DNA of 64,000 bases from Gongronella butleri (taxonomy: Eukaryota; Mucoromycota; Mucoromycetes; Mucorales; Cunninghamellaceae), in the NCBI GenBank assembly GCA_025201375.1, contig JAIWZP010000006.1:682001-746000 (forward strand). Direction: 5' to 3'. Below are positions 10,989 through 22,172 of the stretch, one piece after another. Under the pieces are notes generated by a model that did no database searches, had not been told where the DNA came from, and worked only from the letters and a program-made list of their open reading frames with translations. Position 1 is the stretch's first letter; each line of letters opens with the position of its first letter. The translations under genes were made by a program, and so were the position numbers.

Positions 10989-11517
10989 TCAGCGTGTCCC
11001 TGAGCCAGGTTTGTTCAATGACGCAGCGCCCCCTGTTGCTCCAAAGACAGCGGTCGACGTCAGCGAGTTGCCAATGTACTTTTGTAGCATCTGATTCTCA
11101 GTCATCAGCGAGTAATGATCTTGCCGGGCATTGTCAACGCGAGAAATCAAACCTGGAGTAAAAAAAAAAAAAGAGAGAGAAAATGAGCAAAGGCGAGGCG
11201 CATGCAGCTCGTGTGTCTTTTTTTTTTTTTTTTTACCTCGTAGCTCATTCTGCAGTGTCAACACGCGCCTAAAAACCAAAAAAATGTCAGTAATTTGAAT
11301 GCGTGAGAGGGCGTTTGAGGAGTGGCAGGGGCCAGAGGAAATGAGAACACACAGACCCTGCCAAGTAAAACGCTCTGCTTCTTGTCAAGCCTGACAAAAA
11401 CCAAGTTTTTTTTTTTGCCCTCCCCTAAAGCTCCGTTTCCTCCTTGTCCACTTACTCGACTAGCTCCTCGCGCTGCTGCTCGTCGGGCGTGGTATCAATG
11501 TCCTCGGCTTGTGACAT
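10989..11517 (-). CDS. SCOC-like short coiled-coil protein
   Basis: Exons 11517-11456, 11268-11237 and 11152-10989 give 85 residues, the size of the short isoform of animal SCOC (about 82). The coiled coil runs from REELVERVLTLQNELRGL through SRVDNARQDHYSLMTENQML to QKYIGN. In animals SCOC binds the Golgi GTPase ARL1/ARL3 and the autophagy regulator FEZ1. The tail STAVFGATGG parallels the SSVFQ tail of SCOC. The middle exon is only 32 nt, so the gene is easy to miss. Both flanking introns join exactly in frame. Confidence 0.87.
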
Positions 11518-12059
11518 GGTGAATGAATGGTATCGTGCACAAAAAAAGACGCAAAAAGAAAAGAGTGACGAAAAAAAAGCGATCAATTTGGCACCATGGT
11601 TGTCCAATTGGATCCCCGCTCGCATTTTATCATAAGCCTGCCACCGCACTGGATCCTGGTGTAACCATCCACTGGCATCTACAGTGTTTTATGGGCTGAA
11701 GTGCATTATGATACAGTAGTCTTGACTTTGCGCAGATCAGCAATCAATGTCTGCGCATCAAAAACGAGCAATTGATTAAATGGCATGTCAGCAATGGATT
11801 ACTTACATACCAAAATTGCCATTGTGTCCATCTTTTTGTTCTCTACGTATGATACTGTACGCGATGGTGTCTGGAGTCTGGACGGATTCTGCGCGCACTT
11901 TCCTAATAAGGCAAGTATGAGATTGGCCTGACGCTGGTCCTACTTGGTGACCTTCAGCAAAAGGAGGCCAACCTGTTATTTTACGTGGCAAAAGTCGCGA
12001 CTCATCAACGTGCAAAACACATGAACGGAACCAGCAAGAAAAATCAGTCCAAAACATTC

Positions 12060-12350
12060 GTTTTTAAAATGATTCCCATGATCTTGCCGGGCTGAGCGTA
12101 TGATACGTATGATACCACAAGAGTGGGCTCGCCGATCGCTGGTACTTCAAAGCTTGCAAACACTGGTGGACCTCCAAAACAGAAATACTGTACGTATGAT
12201 ACTGTACATAAAAAAACTGGGTCTTTAGAAATCCGCCAAACTTGCACACAAGATGAAGCGCTCGGAGAAAAACCACAAAAAAAAAAAAAAAGAGTGGGAT
12301 TCATCTATCATATGATAGTGGTTGACGAGCAATGGGTGATAAACCGAGCA
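12060..12350 (-). repeat. Dispersed repeat, segment C, reverse copy carrying a TACTGTA insertion
   Basis: Read on the minus strand it matches 29040-29230 and 62230-62400: CATTGCTCGTCAAC (12318-12331), then a CAAGTTTGG block, a GACCCA/AGTTTTTT block and CCAAAAC. Between CCAAAACAGAAA and AAAAAAACTGGGTC it carries about 23 extra bases made of two TACTGTAC motifs that the other copies lack. Confidence 0.7.
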
Positions 12351-12378
12351 ATGGGTGATAAACCGAGCAATGGGTGAC
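12327..12378. repeat. Tandem repeat, 19-bp unit, 2.7 copies
   Basis: The unit GAGCAATGGGTGATAAACC occurs at 12327-12345 and 12346-12364 without change, and its first 13 nt recur from 12365. Confidence 0.9.
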
Positions 12379-12589
12379 TTTGGTTTATCATAAACTTAAT
12401 ACGTGATTTGCGCAACAGAAACGTCTCTTGAAGCGAACACTGACGCGTCCATTAGCAAGAGACGACCCAGATGCATGTATTCGAAGAAGAACGAACGCGC
12501 GTAACTCGAAGTCTGACGCGCTTTTTCACGCGACAAACTTTTGTCTTTTTGTTTTCGCCCATTCTGTTGAAGCTCCCCCCTTTTTCCAC

Positions 12590-12639
12590 GGATCACCGGT
12601 GTCAAAGAACGCGCTAGATCATGCTCTTTCCGGTGATCC
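12590..12639. repeat. Perfect 10-bp inverted repeat (possible hairpin)
   Basis: GGATCACCGG at 12590-12599 and CCGGTGATCC at 12630-12639 are exact reverse complements with a 30-nt loop. It is isolated in non-coding DNA, with no T-run or gene next to it. Confidence 0.7.
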
Positions 12640-13533
12640 CTATTTCCAGGCTCTGTAACCAATTTTCGTCGAGATGACCTCGAAAGCCTCAAACGCAGAA
12701 AATTGCATTTTCTTTCCCCGAAACCAGTCAATGGATCGTTTTTTTTTATTGCATTTTTGACGGTGAATGCTGGGTGTTTACCACGATTGAATAGATTGGC
12801 GATCTGAGGACCTGGATTTCTCCACTTCGAATTCTTCGATTGTATGATACCCCTTGGCAAATTCGTGGTTTCGGAACAACGTCCCTGCGCGCCATCCAAT
12901 GATCGCGGCAGTGCATGGGTGGGCTCATTTGAACGAGGACTGGCCGGAGCACGATTTCAATGAACGAATTTCCTTGCAGCTTGTAAATCCATCAATGAAC
13001 GGCCACAAACCTTTAAAAATGGCCCAATATGATATTAATTTTCTCGACAAATCCTTGATCAGGGGCCATTTATGTTCACATCATGCGGCGACCAGAACCT
13101 CAATACATCTGTTGTAAATCGAAAAATGTGTGTCAGTCCAAGTTTCGATCGACAAAAGTCCCTTCAACGCGAGAACGAGTCAATTCACATGTTGCAACTG
13201 GCGTTTCCTTTGATTCGATCTCTTGTCAATTCTGCATCCTTTGTCCCTCATGACCCGCAATCGTCCTGCACAATGGTACGGGATAGTCGCCAGGTGAAGA
13301 ATCCTTGAAATCCTCAAAAAAACACAAAATTCTCATCGATGATCCTCTCTCTTTATGTTTTTTTTTCATCTGAGCTTCGTGTCGCACCCCCCACCACCGC
13401 ACGTTCACGGACAATTGATATCAAAAAAATAAGACGAGACGCGGGGCGTACGATGGGCGTCGGCAGCGCGTTTTTTTCTCGAATTTTAGTGTGTTTGGGA
13501 TATACATGGCTACAGTATATTTACAAGTAGGAA

Positions 13534-14940
13534 TTAGATGCTGTACTGGTCGGGCAGATTGAGGACCAGGGTGCGGACCTCGTACATGTCGTCATTGTCG
13601 TGGTTTGGGGTGGGATTGTCGTGGTCCATGGGCTCATTGTCGCTGTTTTCGTCGTTTTCGTCGTTTTCGACGATTTCCTCGGGGTCATTGTCGTTGTCAT
13701 CGTCATGGACGGGGTTGTCCTGGATGCGGAGAGCCATTTCATTGTCGTCGTCGTCGCTTGTGAGGCGGATGGCGGCGATTTCGTCATAGGCGAGGCTGAG
13801 GACGTAATTTTCGACAGTGGATTTTGCCTCTGGGAAGGATTGCACATGGAGTCTACATCCGTGGAGGCCGATCATCATGAGGTTTGGGCTGTAGCGGATG
13901 AGGCGGCGGACGCCAATGGCGGAGATGTGTTCGCTATATGAAATGTCGAGTGCATGCAGGTGTGGCAAGGAAGTTTGGATGGCGGCGAGGCTCGTGTCGG
14001 TCATATCGCACTGCAAGAGGTGCAGCTCCTGCAGGCGTGGGTGCGTGGCGATAAAAGCGGTGATGGCATAATCCTCCATGTCTGCATTGCCTGTGAGGGC
14101 GAAAAAGGTGAGATTGGGCAAGGGTATCGTGTGTGCGGCGGTGGTGGAGGCTGAGGCAGCGGAAGCAGCGGCACCAGAGGCGCCTGTCATGCCATTGGTA
14201 TAGTGGTGATGGTGAGAATGGTGCCGTGGAGGCGAATGGTGTGGTTGTGACGGTAAAATGGTGGCCGGACTGGGTGGCTGGGGCGTGGAAAGAAATTGCA
14301 AAAAGGAGGCACGAATGTTGCGGCAGCACATGAGCTCGAGATGGGTCAAATGGTCAAAGGGGACGAGGTCCATGGCGGTGTCGTCGGTCGTGAGCCATCG
14401 ACACCCACTCAAATCGAGGAATTGAAGCGGACAGCGAGCGAGTGGAAGAAGTGTAAAAGGCGAGAGATTGGGACACGTGCGCAGGATGAGCGTTGTGAGC
14501 CGTGAACAGTGTTGACCCAAGTAGTGCATAGAACGATGCGTCAAAAGCGTCGCATGCTCCAAATGAAGCTTTTTGAGCAATTGGCACGATTGTGCGAGAT
14601 GAATCATGCATGTGTCGGACGTCCGCATGGCGCGGCGGATCACCAATTCCTCCAAAAAGGGCGCGTGCGTGATGAACATGAGCAGCGTGTCGTCCGACGG
14701 GCTCTCGTCAAAGCATAATTGCCGCACAAAGTGGCCCAAAGGTGTCGGCGTATGGCTCATGCTCTTTACAAGTCGCACCGTCGACCCTTCGCTCTGCACG
14801 TTGGGCGCACGCCAGAGGACCGGGATAGTCGCAAGATAAAACCGCTTGTTCACAAGCGCACAGTGGAATAATTCGTGTGGCTCCACATGCCCAACTATCA
14901 ACGACAGCACCTCCGCGGGCAGATGGTCTATACGAAGCAT
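13534..14940 (-). CDS. F-box and leucine-rich-repeat protein
   Basis: Single exon of 468 residues from the ATG at 14940. It begins with an F-box (HLPAEVLSLIVGHVEPHELF, then VNKRFYLATIPVLWR). From about residue 95 it shows cysteine-containing LRRs of the FBXL2/Grr1/AMN1 type: LLKKLHLEHATLLT, LTTLILRTCPNLSP, LQFLDLSGCRWLT and LTHLELMCCRNI. A His/Ser/Ala-rich loop (about 225-265) interrupts the array before it resumes (LQELHLLQCDMTD, LHALDISYSEHIS, MMIGLHGCRLH). The tail is strongly acidic (Asp/Asn/Glu). It should act as the substrate receptor of an SCF ubiquitin ligase; the substrate is unknown. Confidence 0.85.
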   Translation of the reverse strand: MLRIDHLPAEVLSLIVGHVEPHELFHCALVNKRFYLATIPVLWRAPNVQSEGSTVRLVKSMSHTPTPLGHFVRQLCFDESPSDDTLLMFITHAPFLEELVIRRAMRTSDTCMIHLAQSCQLLKKLHLEHATLLTHRSMHYLGQHCSRLTTLILRTCPNLSPFTLLPLARCPLQFLDLSGCRWLTTDDTAMDLVPFDHLTHLELMCCRNIRASFLQFLSTPQPPSPATILPSQPHHSPPRHHSHHHHYTNGMTGASGAAASAASASTTAAHTIPLPNLTFFALTGNADMEDYAITAFIATHPRLQELHLLQCDMTDTSLAAIQTSLPHLHALDISYSEHISAIGVRRLIRYSPNLMMIGLHGCRLHVQSFPEAKSTVENYVLSLAYDEIAAIRLTSDDDDNEMALRIQDNPVHDDDNDNDPEEIVENDENDENSDNEPMDHDNPTPNHDNDDMYEVRTLVLNLPDQYSI

Positions 14941-15347
14941 CAAGAAAGAAAAAAAAAAAAGTAGAGAGAGAGAGAAAAAAAAAAGGGAGCAAAAAGCGTC
15001 GTTTTCCTTTTTCGGGGAAATTTTATAACTTTTTTTTTTAAAAAAAAGAAAAACACACCCTTTTACCCTTTTGTTTCCCGGCTCTTTTTTGCCTGCAAGT
15101 GCGTCACGACGTGTGTCAATCGTGTTTTATTTTTTTGAAAACCATTGGCCCGGGCTACGTCACGAAAAAGGTCCACGAAACGTGGAAAAAAGGTGGGAAA
15201 CAAGGGACAATGGGTGAGGGCGACTCGAGGTGACACAAGACGGACCCCTTGGCTTACATTGCCAAAAAGACAATAGGACTTCGATTGAGCTCCCGCTCTT
15301 TTTCTCTTTTTCTCTTCTCTTTTTTCCTTTTTTTTTTTTTCCTCATA
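14941..15347. other. Divergent intergenic region (F-box/LRR / Syp1-like), no gene seen
   Basis: About 400 nt containing both promoters, with several A and T runs and a CT-rich stretch just before the Syp1-like start. No clear TATA box. Confidence 0.55.
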
Positions 15348-18300
15348 ATGGCCGACGTCTCGTTTGACCGTGCGTTTCTGGTAAGACGCGGGACTATTTA
15401 TGCCATTTTCACGCGCCTTACGCTCCTCGGCTTCGAATTATCATAGACGAGTCACCCGAAACAGGGCTTGCAAGCCGTGCTGGACAAGCAGCGCCTGGGT
15501 TCCACGCTTGACGACGAGCTGGCTCAGTATTTTAAAGAACGGTGAGCACTTCACGCAGCGCACGGGGACTCTTACTCACGCCCTCTCTCTCTATCTCTCT
15601 GTCGCGTGTCAATTTAGAGCGGCAATTGAGGACCAATATGCGAAAAACCTGGTCAGAGCGTCCAAACGCCTCTTTGTCTTGGACAAGAGCGCCTTTGGGT
15701 AAGAAAGAAAATAGGCAAACGAGGAGCCGCTTCACTAACACTCCACACGTGCTTCTTGCCTAGTGCTTTTTTACCTGTTTGGGAGCTCTTACTGAACGAA
15801 TTGACAGAAATCTCTACAGCCCACGGCGTTCTCTCGTACAAGATCGTCGAGCAGATTGAACACGCACTCAAGACGCCTCCTTGCCCTGACGCCGACAAGA
15901 TCCGATCGGTAAGTTTATCTTGGGCAATTCGTTTTATATGCGCTTTTCCTCATTTTTTTTTTTTTAGATGGAGCCGTCGTTTCATCATCTTGCCAAGGAA
16001 TATGAATCGGCCAGCAAGGCCAAGACCGGCAAGGGCTCACTGTTCAAGTCGTCCAAGACGCAGCCGGACAAATTGATGGCCAAATGGACGCGCGACGCGC
16101 CGGCTTTTTTGCAATTGTGCGAAAATGTGGAACGCGCGCGCATGGAGCGATGGAAAGCGCTTGTCACGCAATTCGAGCAAGATGTCAAGGAGCAATTGGA
16201 CAAACGACAAGAGGTAAAAAAAAAAAAAAAAAAAAAACGACGCGAGAAACAAAGGGGCAGCAATGCGAAACAAATCCTTGTTTCTTTTTTTTTTTTTTTT
16301 TTAGATTGCCAGTGCAACATTGGCTGCTGCAACGTCGTACAACGTCGATGCGGACATTCAACAGTTCTGCGCCAGCCAACATTTTGCCACTGTGTCCGCC
16401 ACAGTATCATCTGCCTCGTCCCAACACACGGACCACCCACCTTCTGGTCCTGCACCGGCCGCAATCGCTCCAGCTGCCGCCTTGTCGCCAGCATCCACCA
16501 CGTCGCCCTCGTCGCTCATCTCCCCGGCGTCCGGGACGCCGCCACGCCGTCCTTCCACCGCGTCGTCACAAGAAACAGCCCCACAGCCCGCCAAATCAAA
16601 ACGTAAGGCGAATGGGCCCGTCATAGCCTCAATGGAGAGACACGCCATGGCGCTGAATTCCGTTTTTCCATCTAGTAAAATCCAGGTTCTCGCTTTTGCG
16701 CAAGGCCAAGCGGCCCATGTCCATGATTCAAAGGTAAATTTTTTTTTTTTTGCAAAAATCGCGCGTTTTTGCGATCCAATCTCATTTTTTTCTTTCTTGT
16801 CCAGAGATCCGTCCATTTCTGCCATTCCTGAGCATGAAGACGACGCTGTCGTGCCAGTTGCGTCCAGAAGCACGTCCACCAATGGCCATGCATCGCCCGC
16901 CGCTTTGTCACGCGACTCGGATGTACATGACACCGGCTTGGAGTCGCGCGTGTCACATGCCTCGCATGACGCCTCGACGCAGGCACACCATGTACGTTTA
17001 AATAGATGATGACAAGACCCATTGATCTCACGGATCCCTCTTTTTTTCCATTTTCCCCATTTTTTTGTTTTAGAGCCCTCCCGTGGACGCCGAGGGCTAT
17101 TCTATACCCTTCCCTGACCGCGGCCTCGGCGATGCACCCGCACAGGACATGGAAAATCACTCGGGCTTCGCGTCAATGTAACGACCATGCGCGTTATTTT
17201 CGAGAAAAAAAACGAGTCTCATGCTATTTTGTTCATTGTAGCACCCCGTCGACATCCTCACAGCGGTTCAAATTTGACATCAAGCACGAGTCAATTCGCG
17301 GTCATGAGCAGGAAAAGGAGACGGCCACATTGACACGCGTCTCATCCATGCTGCGCGAGGTAAAAGCGCGAAATTGCACGATTTAATGTCAATGTGCTCA
17401 TTTCCCCCCCTCTCTTTTTATTAGACAACGCCGACGATTTCGCAACGCCGACGTGGGCGACGACAGTGAGTTTTTCATGGAAAATACGTGAATTGAAGCG
17501 ATGTGAACACCTTTTTCGTTTTTTTTCTCTTAGAAACATGCGTGTTCAATCGGTCATGATCGATCAAGGTCCGCCGTCGCCCTTGTCGATTGGTCACGCG
17601 GACACGGTGAGCACGACAACGAGCACGGAATCGGCGTCTAATCCGTTCCGGCAGAGCACGACGCCAACGACGGCGACAACGGATCAATTCACGGCGTCGC
17701 CAAGCTCGACGACGGCCACATCGCTGGCGGGATTGCACGCGACGGTCCGCGAGGTGGTGACGGTGACGGCTGACCAGCAGGCGCATGTGCACGGGCAGAT
17801 TCTGTTGTCGGGCGGTCAGGGCACGAGTCCGGCATGGCATGGACGCATCCAGCACAATGGAAAACACGCACTCGCGCTTGAAACGATCTCTCCAGTGGCA
17901 TTCCTGCAGTCCGACGCGGAAAAGAGCACGGGCACAACTCTGTTTTCTGTGCCGTCTAGCGCGCTTTTGGCCGAAAAGCCGATGCCGATGTTTTCTTACC
18001 GATACGACATGCCGTTGGACGCGGCGGTCCCGCTCGTGCTGCGTCCGTCGTGGAAGATCAGCGATACGAATGTGATGCTGATGGTCAAGTACCACGTCGC
18101 GCACCCAACATTGCTCGAACACGGCCGATTAATCATCACGGTCAAACTCGAGAATGCGACGGTCCATCAAGCACAGAGCACCCCAGAGGGCATCTGGGAC
18201 CAACAACACGCCCAATTCACATGGCGTTCCAGCGAACTCGTGCCGTACGACCAGCAGCAAACCGCCGCCCTCGGAAATACTCATGCCCATCGCCTTCTCG

Positions 18301-18533
18301 CCAAATTCACCATCACACCCACCACTCAGCCCCCCGCCATCCAACCGTCCATCAGCCTAAAGTATGCCTGCCGCAACCACCTGCTCACATCGCTCTTTTT
18401 GGCCGCCGCGCCATCGTCTGTCTCCTCCAATTCCTCCAATTCCTCCATTTCCCCGAATCCCGTGCCAACAGACTATCAGCCATTGCTCGTCGACGAACAA
18501 TGGGTCAAATCCGAGGCCATCCTGCTGGACTAA
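15348..18533 (+). CDS. Syp1/FCHO-type muniscin (F-BAR + mu-homology domain)
   Basis: Twelve exons: 15348-15380, 15447-15541, 15618-15698, 15764-15908, 15968-16213, 16305-16602, 16676-16733, 16805-16991, 17074-17177, 17242-17359, 17425-17465 and 17534-18533. They join in phase to 801 residues (yeast Syp1 870). Residues 1 to about 260 are the F-BAR/EFC domain (GSTLDDELAQYFKERAAIED, WERWKALVTQFEQDV-like helices). A Ser/Pro/Ala linker follows, with a basic patch (FSLLRKAKRP) and an NPF motif at 505-507 that would bind EH domains of Ede1/Eps15. Residues from about 541 are the mu-homology cargo-binding domain (GLHATVREVV, VLRPSWK, ISLKYAC). Muniscins nucleate clathrin-coated pits at the plasma membrane. 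A 73-nt intron inside the linker is inferred from phase and from the basic patch it creates. Confidence 0.92.
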
Positions 18534-18651
18534 GATGTGCTTTGTCTCCTCAATTCTTGTTTTAATATGATTTTTGTTTTCATCGACTCTTAATAAAAAA
18601 AGAGCATGAGGGGATGTTTTTCTTTCCTTTCTTTTTATTTTCTTCATGCGA

Positions 18652-20110
18652 TTAAACGCCGCCAAAGCACGGCGTGTTGGGATCCATCATGGGCACCGTG
18701 TTGTTGCGCAGCGTGAAAGCGCGCCAATACTCGGGAATACGCAATTTGCGCAGCGCTTGCGGCACCTGCGATCGCAGATTGTCGTCCGTGAACGAGCGGT
18801 CAAAGCGCTGCAAGGTAGGAAATTAAAAAAAAAAGCAATGAGAAACCCAGAATTGACGTGCTATGACACTTTTTCTCTCTTTCTTACAATAGGCATTTTG
18901 GCGCCATGGAGACCGCGGACGTTGTTTTGGTACTTTTGGCGCCAGAGCAAGGGCACGGTGTTGCCATCCATGTAGGGCAGGTCGTTGTTGTAGCGCAGAG
19001 GCTTGGTCACGTAGCAATTGGCGCGGTCGACAGCCATTTCGTCAGGATTAATGTTGCCCATGCTAATGACATTGGGGTCAATGTCGCCGGCAGCGCCGAA
19101 TTTGTTGTGTGAGATGGTGAAATCGTGCGCGAGCGGCGAGATGGGCACGCTCTCGTTCCAGATGGGCGGCCGGATCGTGTAATTGAGACGTGCTGTCCAG
19201 AAATCAAAGAAAGTGATGCCCTCGTACAACCACCCGTCCAATGGCGGCTCAGGGTCCACATTGTGATCCAGGAATCGGTACAGGAAGTTGTCGTACACAA
19301 CCATATTGTCCATTTGCAAAAAGTCGGCGTGGTTCGCAACATACATCATCACCGCCGTGTTGGCAAGATAATTGCTCACCACGTACGAATCGACCTGGAG
19401 GGAAAAAAGGAGGGGGAGATGAGCACGCGAGTTACGCGTCACGCGTCACTATGTCGCTTGTACCGCGGACGTGAAGCGCACAGCGCCACCGAAATCGGCC
19501 AATTGCCAGCCGGCGACGAAATTCTGCAAAATGTACGTCTGATTGCTGCCGACGACGCTGATGCCGTGATCTTGCGCAATGGGCTTGGTGTCGGGGAACG
19601 TCGCGTTCTAAAGAGCGAGAGAGAATTTAGCACCTTTTTTTGTATGCGGTTTACAATTCGTTTTTTTTACAAGAATGTTTTGCTGGATAGTGATGTCATT
19701 GCTCATGTACAGCTGGACGGCTGAGGCCATGTAGCCTTGCTGGTTGTCCCACGTCTCATTAAGACACTTGAGCATGTAGTGCGCCAAATCAAGAGGACGC
19801 TGCATGCCCACCGACGCGTGCGGGTACAAATCGTCAAAGTGGCGCAGGTCCATGCTATAAATCACGATTTCCTCAGTCATTGACAGGTTAATTGCTTTTC
19901 TTCTTTACCCAAAAATGTTTTCAGAGATGATGCTGTTGGTTTGACTGTCAAACAAAATGCCGGTATCTAGGCAAAAAGCCACGTCAATGGCAGGAATCAC
20001 GCGTTTTTTTTTTTTTTTGCTTGATGAGAGGGACTTACTGGTCGTGTCGTACTTTGGAATCATTTCCGTGCCTGCGTGCTTCTCATCACGCAAAAACACA
20101 TTACTGTCTG

Positions 20111-20141
<31 letters not shown>

Positions 20142-20911
20142 CGGAGGGGGGGAGAATGAGTGATGATCACGCCAAATGGCGAGTTTTAGCCTTACCAACA
20201 AGCAGCTTGGTGCCAAACTTGGAGATGACGGAGCCACGGCCACCATTGAGGAACACGTTGCCTTGAATCATGGCCGTGTCCGTGTTTTCGTGCGGTTGGA
20301 TGTCAATGTTGACGTCATCCATCACAATATCCTTGATGAACCAGCCAGAGGCCGCAGCAGGCACTGAGATTGCATCAACAAAAAGAAAAAAAGGGGATCC
20401 GTTTCATTCCTGACGAGGGGGCGAGGCGCTCTGTTTTGCTTGTTGCCATTCTTGGGCTCTCTATTTCCGTATGCACGCTCCAATTGTCCCTTTTTTTTTT
20501 CTTTACCTTGGATAGTGGCGGGCTCCTTGTCATTTTCTGCAGCGTCGTGAATAGCGACAAAAACGGTAGGCGCGTCCTCGTTGCCCTTGAGCGACACGCC
20601 GGGCTTGAGCATGATCGGCTGACTCGCGCGGAGACCAAATCGGCCGGATTTCAGCAACAGCACGGGCTCACTGGATCATTCATGCAAAATTGGTCAGGCA
20701 CGCGCGCGCGCTTTTTTTTTTTTTTTTTTTCCATTGCTCATCGGATATTTTACCTCTGTTCGCTCGCCTTGTCGACAAGTTCTTGCAAGATGGCAGTGTA
20801 GTCTTGCAGTGGGCGCTTGTACACTTCGTTCAGATCCTTGCGGCACGCAAGCTCACCAAAAGCTGGCACCGCAATGGCAAAAATGGTCGCAATGGCAAAA
20901 AAGATCTTCAT
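18652..20911 (-). CDS. Secreted protein predicted to form a right-handed parallel beta-helix
   Basis: Nine exons, 20911-20754, 20670-20507, 20363-20196, 20107-20039, 19966-19909, 19854-19671, 19607-19464, 19394-18888 and 18807-18652, join in phase to 535 residues. The start MKIFFAIATIFAIAVPAFG is a clear signal peptide. The body shows the irregular short strands and Asn/Gly/Ile ladders of pectin-lyase-like folds: IMLKPGVSLKGNED, GNVFLNGGRGSVISKFGTK, GILFDSQTNSIISENIFG, GISVVGSNQTYILQNFVAG, NMVVYDNFLYRF and HDFTISHNKF. Several N-glycosylation sequons are present (NQT, NYT, NES, NNT). No catalytic set of a named polysaccharide lyase or glucanase could be assigned, so the substrate is open. It converges with the Syp1-like gene (118 bp between stops). 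Confidence 0.78.
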
Positions 20912-21169
20912 GCAGGCAAATGTAGCAGAAAAAAAGTAAATAAAAGAATGAAGAAAGAAAAGAAAAAACAAGAAAAACAAGGCACCAAACGAAGTCGCGG
21001 TCCATTTATTGTCACTCCTTCCTTGGCATTCCTCTCTCTCTCTCCCATTTTGATCTGATCACTTTTTGCTCCCTCTTCCAGCGCAATGTCGCTCAATTGT
21101 CGTCCAAACACCAATAATTTTTTCATATGGTTGATCAGTTTTAATGCAATTTTCAGACGATGTGCCTCA

Positions 21170-22172
21170 TTATGTTTCTTTTTTGACGGCTTGCATGATA
21201 TAATTGACCTCGAGGGCCTCGATGCCGGCGACACCGACGTGGTGATTGCGTTCGGCAAGGACCCAGCGGCGACCAATGGGGTCCCATGAGATCCCGCGCA
21301 CGTCCTTGACGGTCCACGCGTCATCAAATGCCTCGATCGCGTCGCAAAGCTCGCGACTCTTGATGTACTTGCTCCAATCGTGCGTGCCGTCGTGCACCAT
21401 GCCCAACACCTTTTCCGCAAGCACCACCGTCAGCGCGTATGCAAGCGGCGTCCGCGACATGGTCGACAAGAACATTGACCCGCCAGGACGCGTTAGCGAT
21501 GCACATGTTTCCAAAAAGTGCAGTGGCTGATTCACATGTTCAATGATCTCCATGGCCAACACCACGTCAAATTGTTCCTGCGCAGCTAGCAGATCCTCTA
21601 TCCACACGATAACACGACAACAGCAAAAAAAAAGTAAGCCTTCAGGGCTCAATCGCTTCTTTTTTTTCTAGTTTTACCTGCAGTCGTGTGTCTGTAATCC
21701 AGCGATCCAGGTCCGCGCCATAGCTGAGGGTCCTTTCGCGCATGCAATTTAGCCATTTTGATATTATTCTGCGATGCATCGGCGCCAACAACATGGCCAC
21801 CTAAGCGCACCAAAGACTAAAACGTGTCGCGTGAGCCCCCCTTTCGCTGAAATTCCTTGTTTTCTCGTGATTTACCTCTGACAACAGACCGCCGCCGCAG
21901 CCAATGTCGAGCATTCTGAGATTCTTGAATGGCAAGGGTGCATCGACGCCGAGCCGCTCGCGGACGTACGCGACGCGTGGCGGATTAAGCAGCTGCAGCA
22001 TACCAAACGCACCATGCGGGTCCCACCATTCTTCTGAAATGGCGCTGAATTTCTTGATTTCCGCCGCATCGATCGTCGTGACGCCTGCGCCGCTCGACAA
22101 GCACCGGGTCGCCGATCGCGACACGACCGACGGTCGCAGCACCGTCGCGCGTAACCTTGAGAGGGTGAACAT
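21170..22172 (-). CDS. COQ3: Ubiquinone biosynthesis O-methyltransferase, mitochondrial (Coq3)
   Basis: Exons 22172-21876, 21816-21678 and 21597-21170 give 287 residues. The N-terminus is rich in Arg/Ser/Thr with no acid ([20 protein letters not shown]), a mitochondrial presequence. The methyltransferase core follows: [20 protein letters not shown], typical of UbiG/Coq3, SAM motif [25 protein letters not shown], then [11 protein letters not shown] and [13 protein letters not shown]. Coq3 carries out both O-methylation steps of coenzyme Q synthesis on the matrix side of the inner membrane. Both introns fit in phase. Closest related alternatives lack the EWWD block, so confidence is high. Confidence 0.95.

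Larger units (their letters stand above)
11518..13533. other. Gene-free region with repeat segment C and small repeats
   Basis: Two kilobases between the start of SCOC and the 3' end of the F-box/LRR gene. Contents seen: TACTGTA motifs (11711, 11855, 12187-12210), a reverse copy of repeat segment C (12060-12350), a 19-bp tandem repeat (12327-12378) and a 10-bp inverted repeat (12590-12639). The rest, 12640-13530, shows nothing identifiable. Confidence 0.65.

Noticed and set aside
15968..16606. Reading through Syp1 exon 5 as a 212-residue separate protein
   Set aside because: It runs into intron poly(A); splicing at 16213/16305 continues the F-BAR and muniscin sequence in frame.
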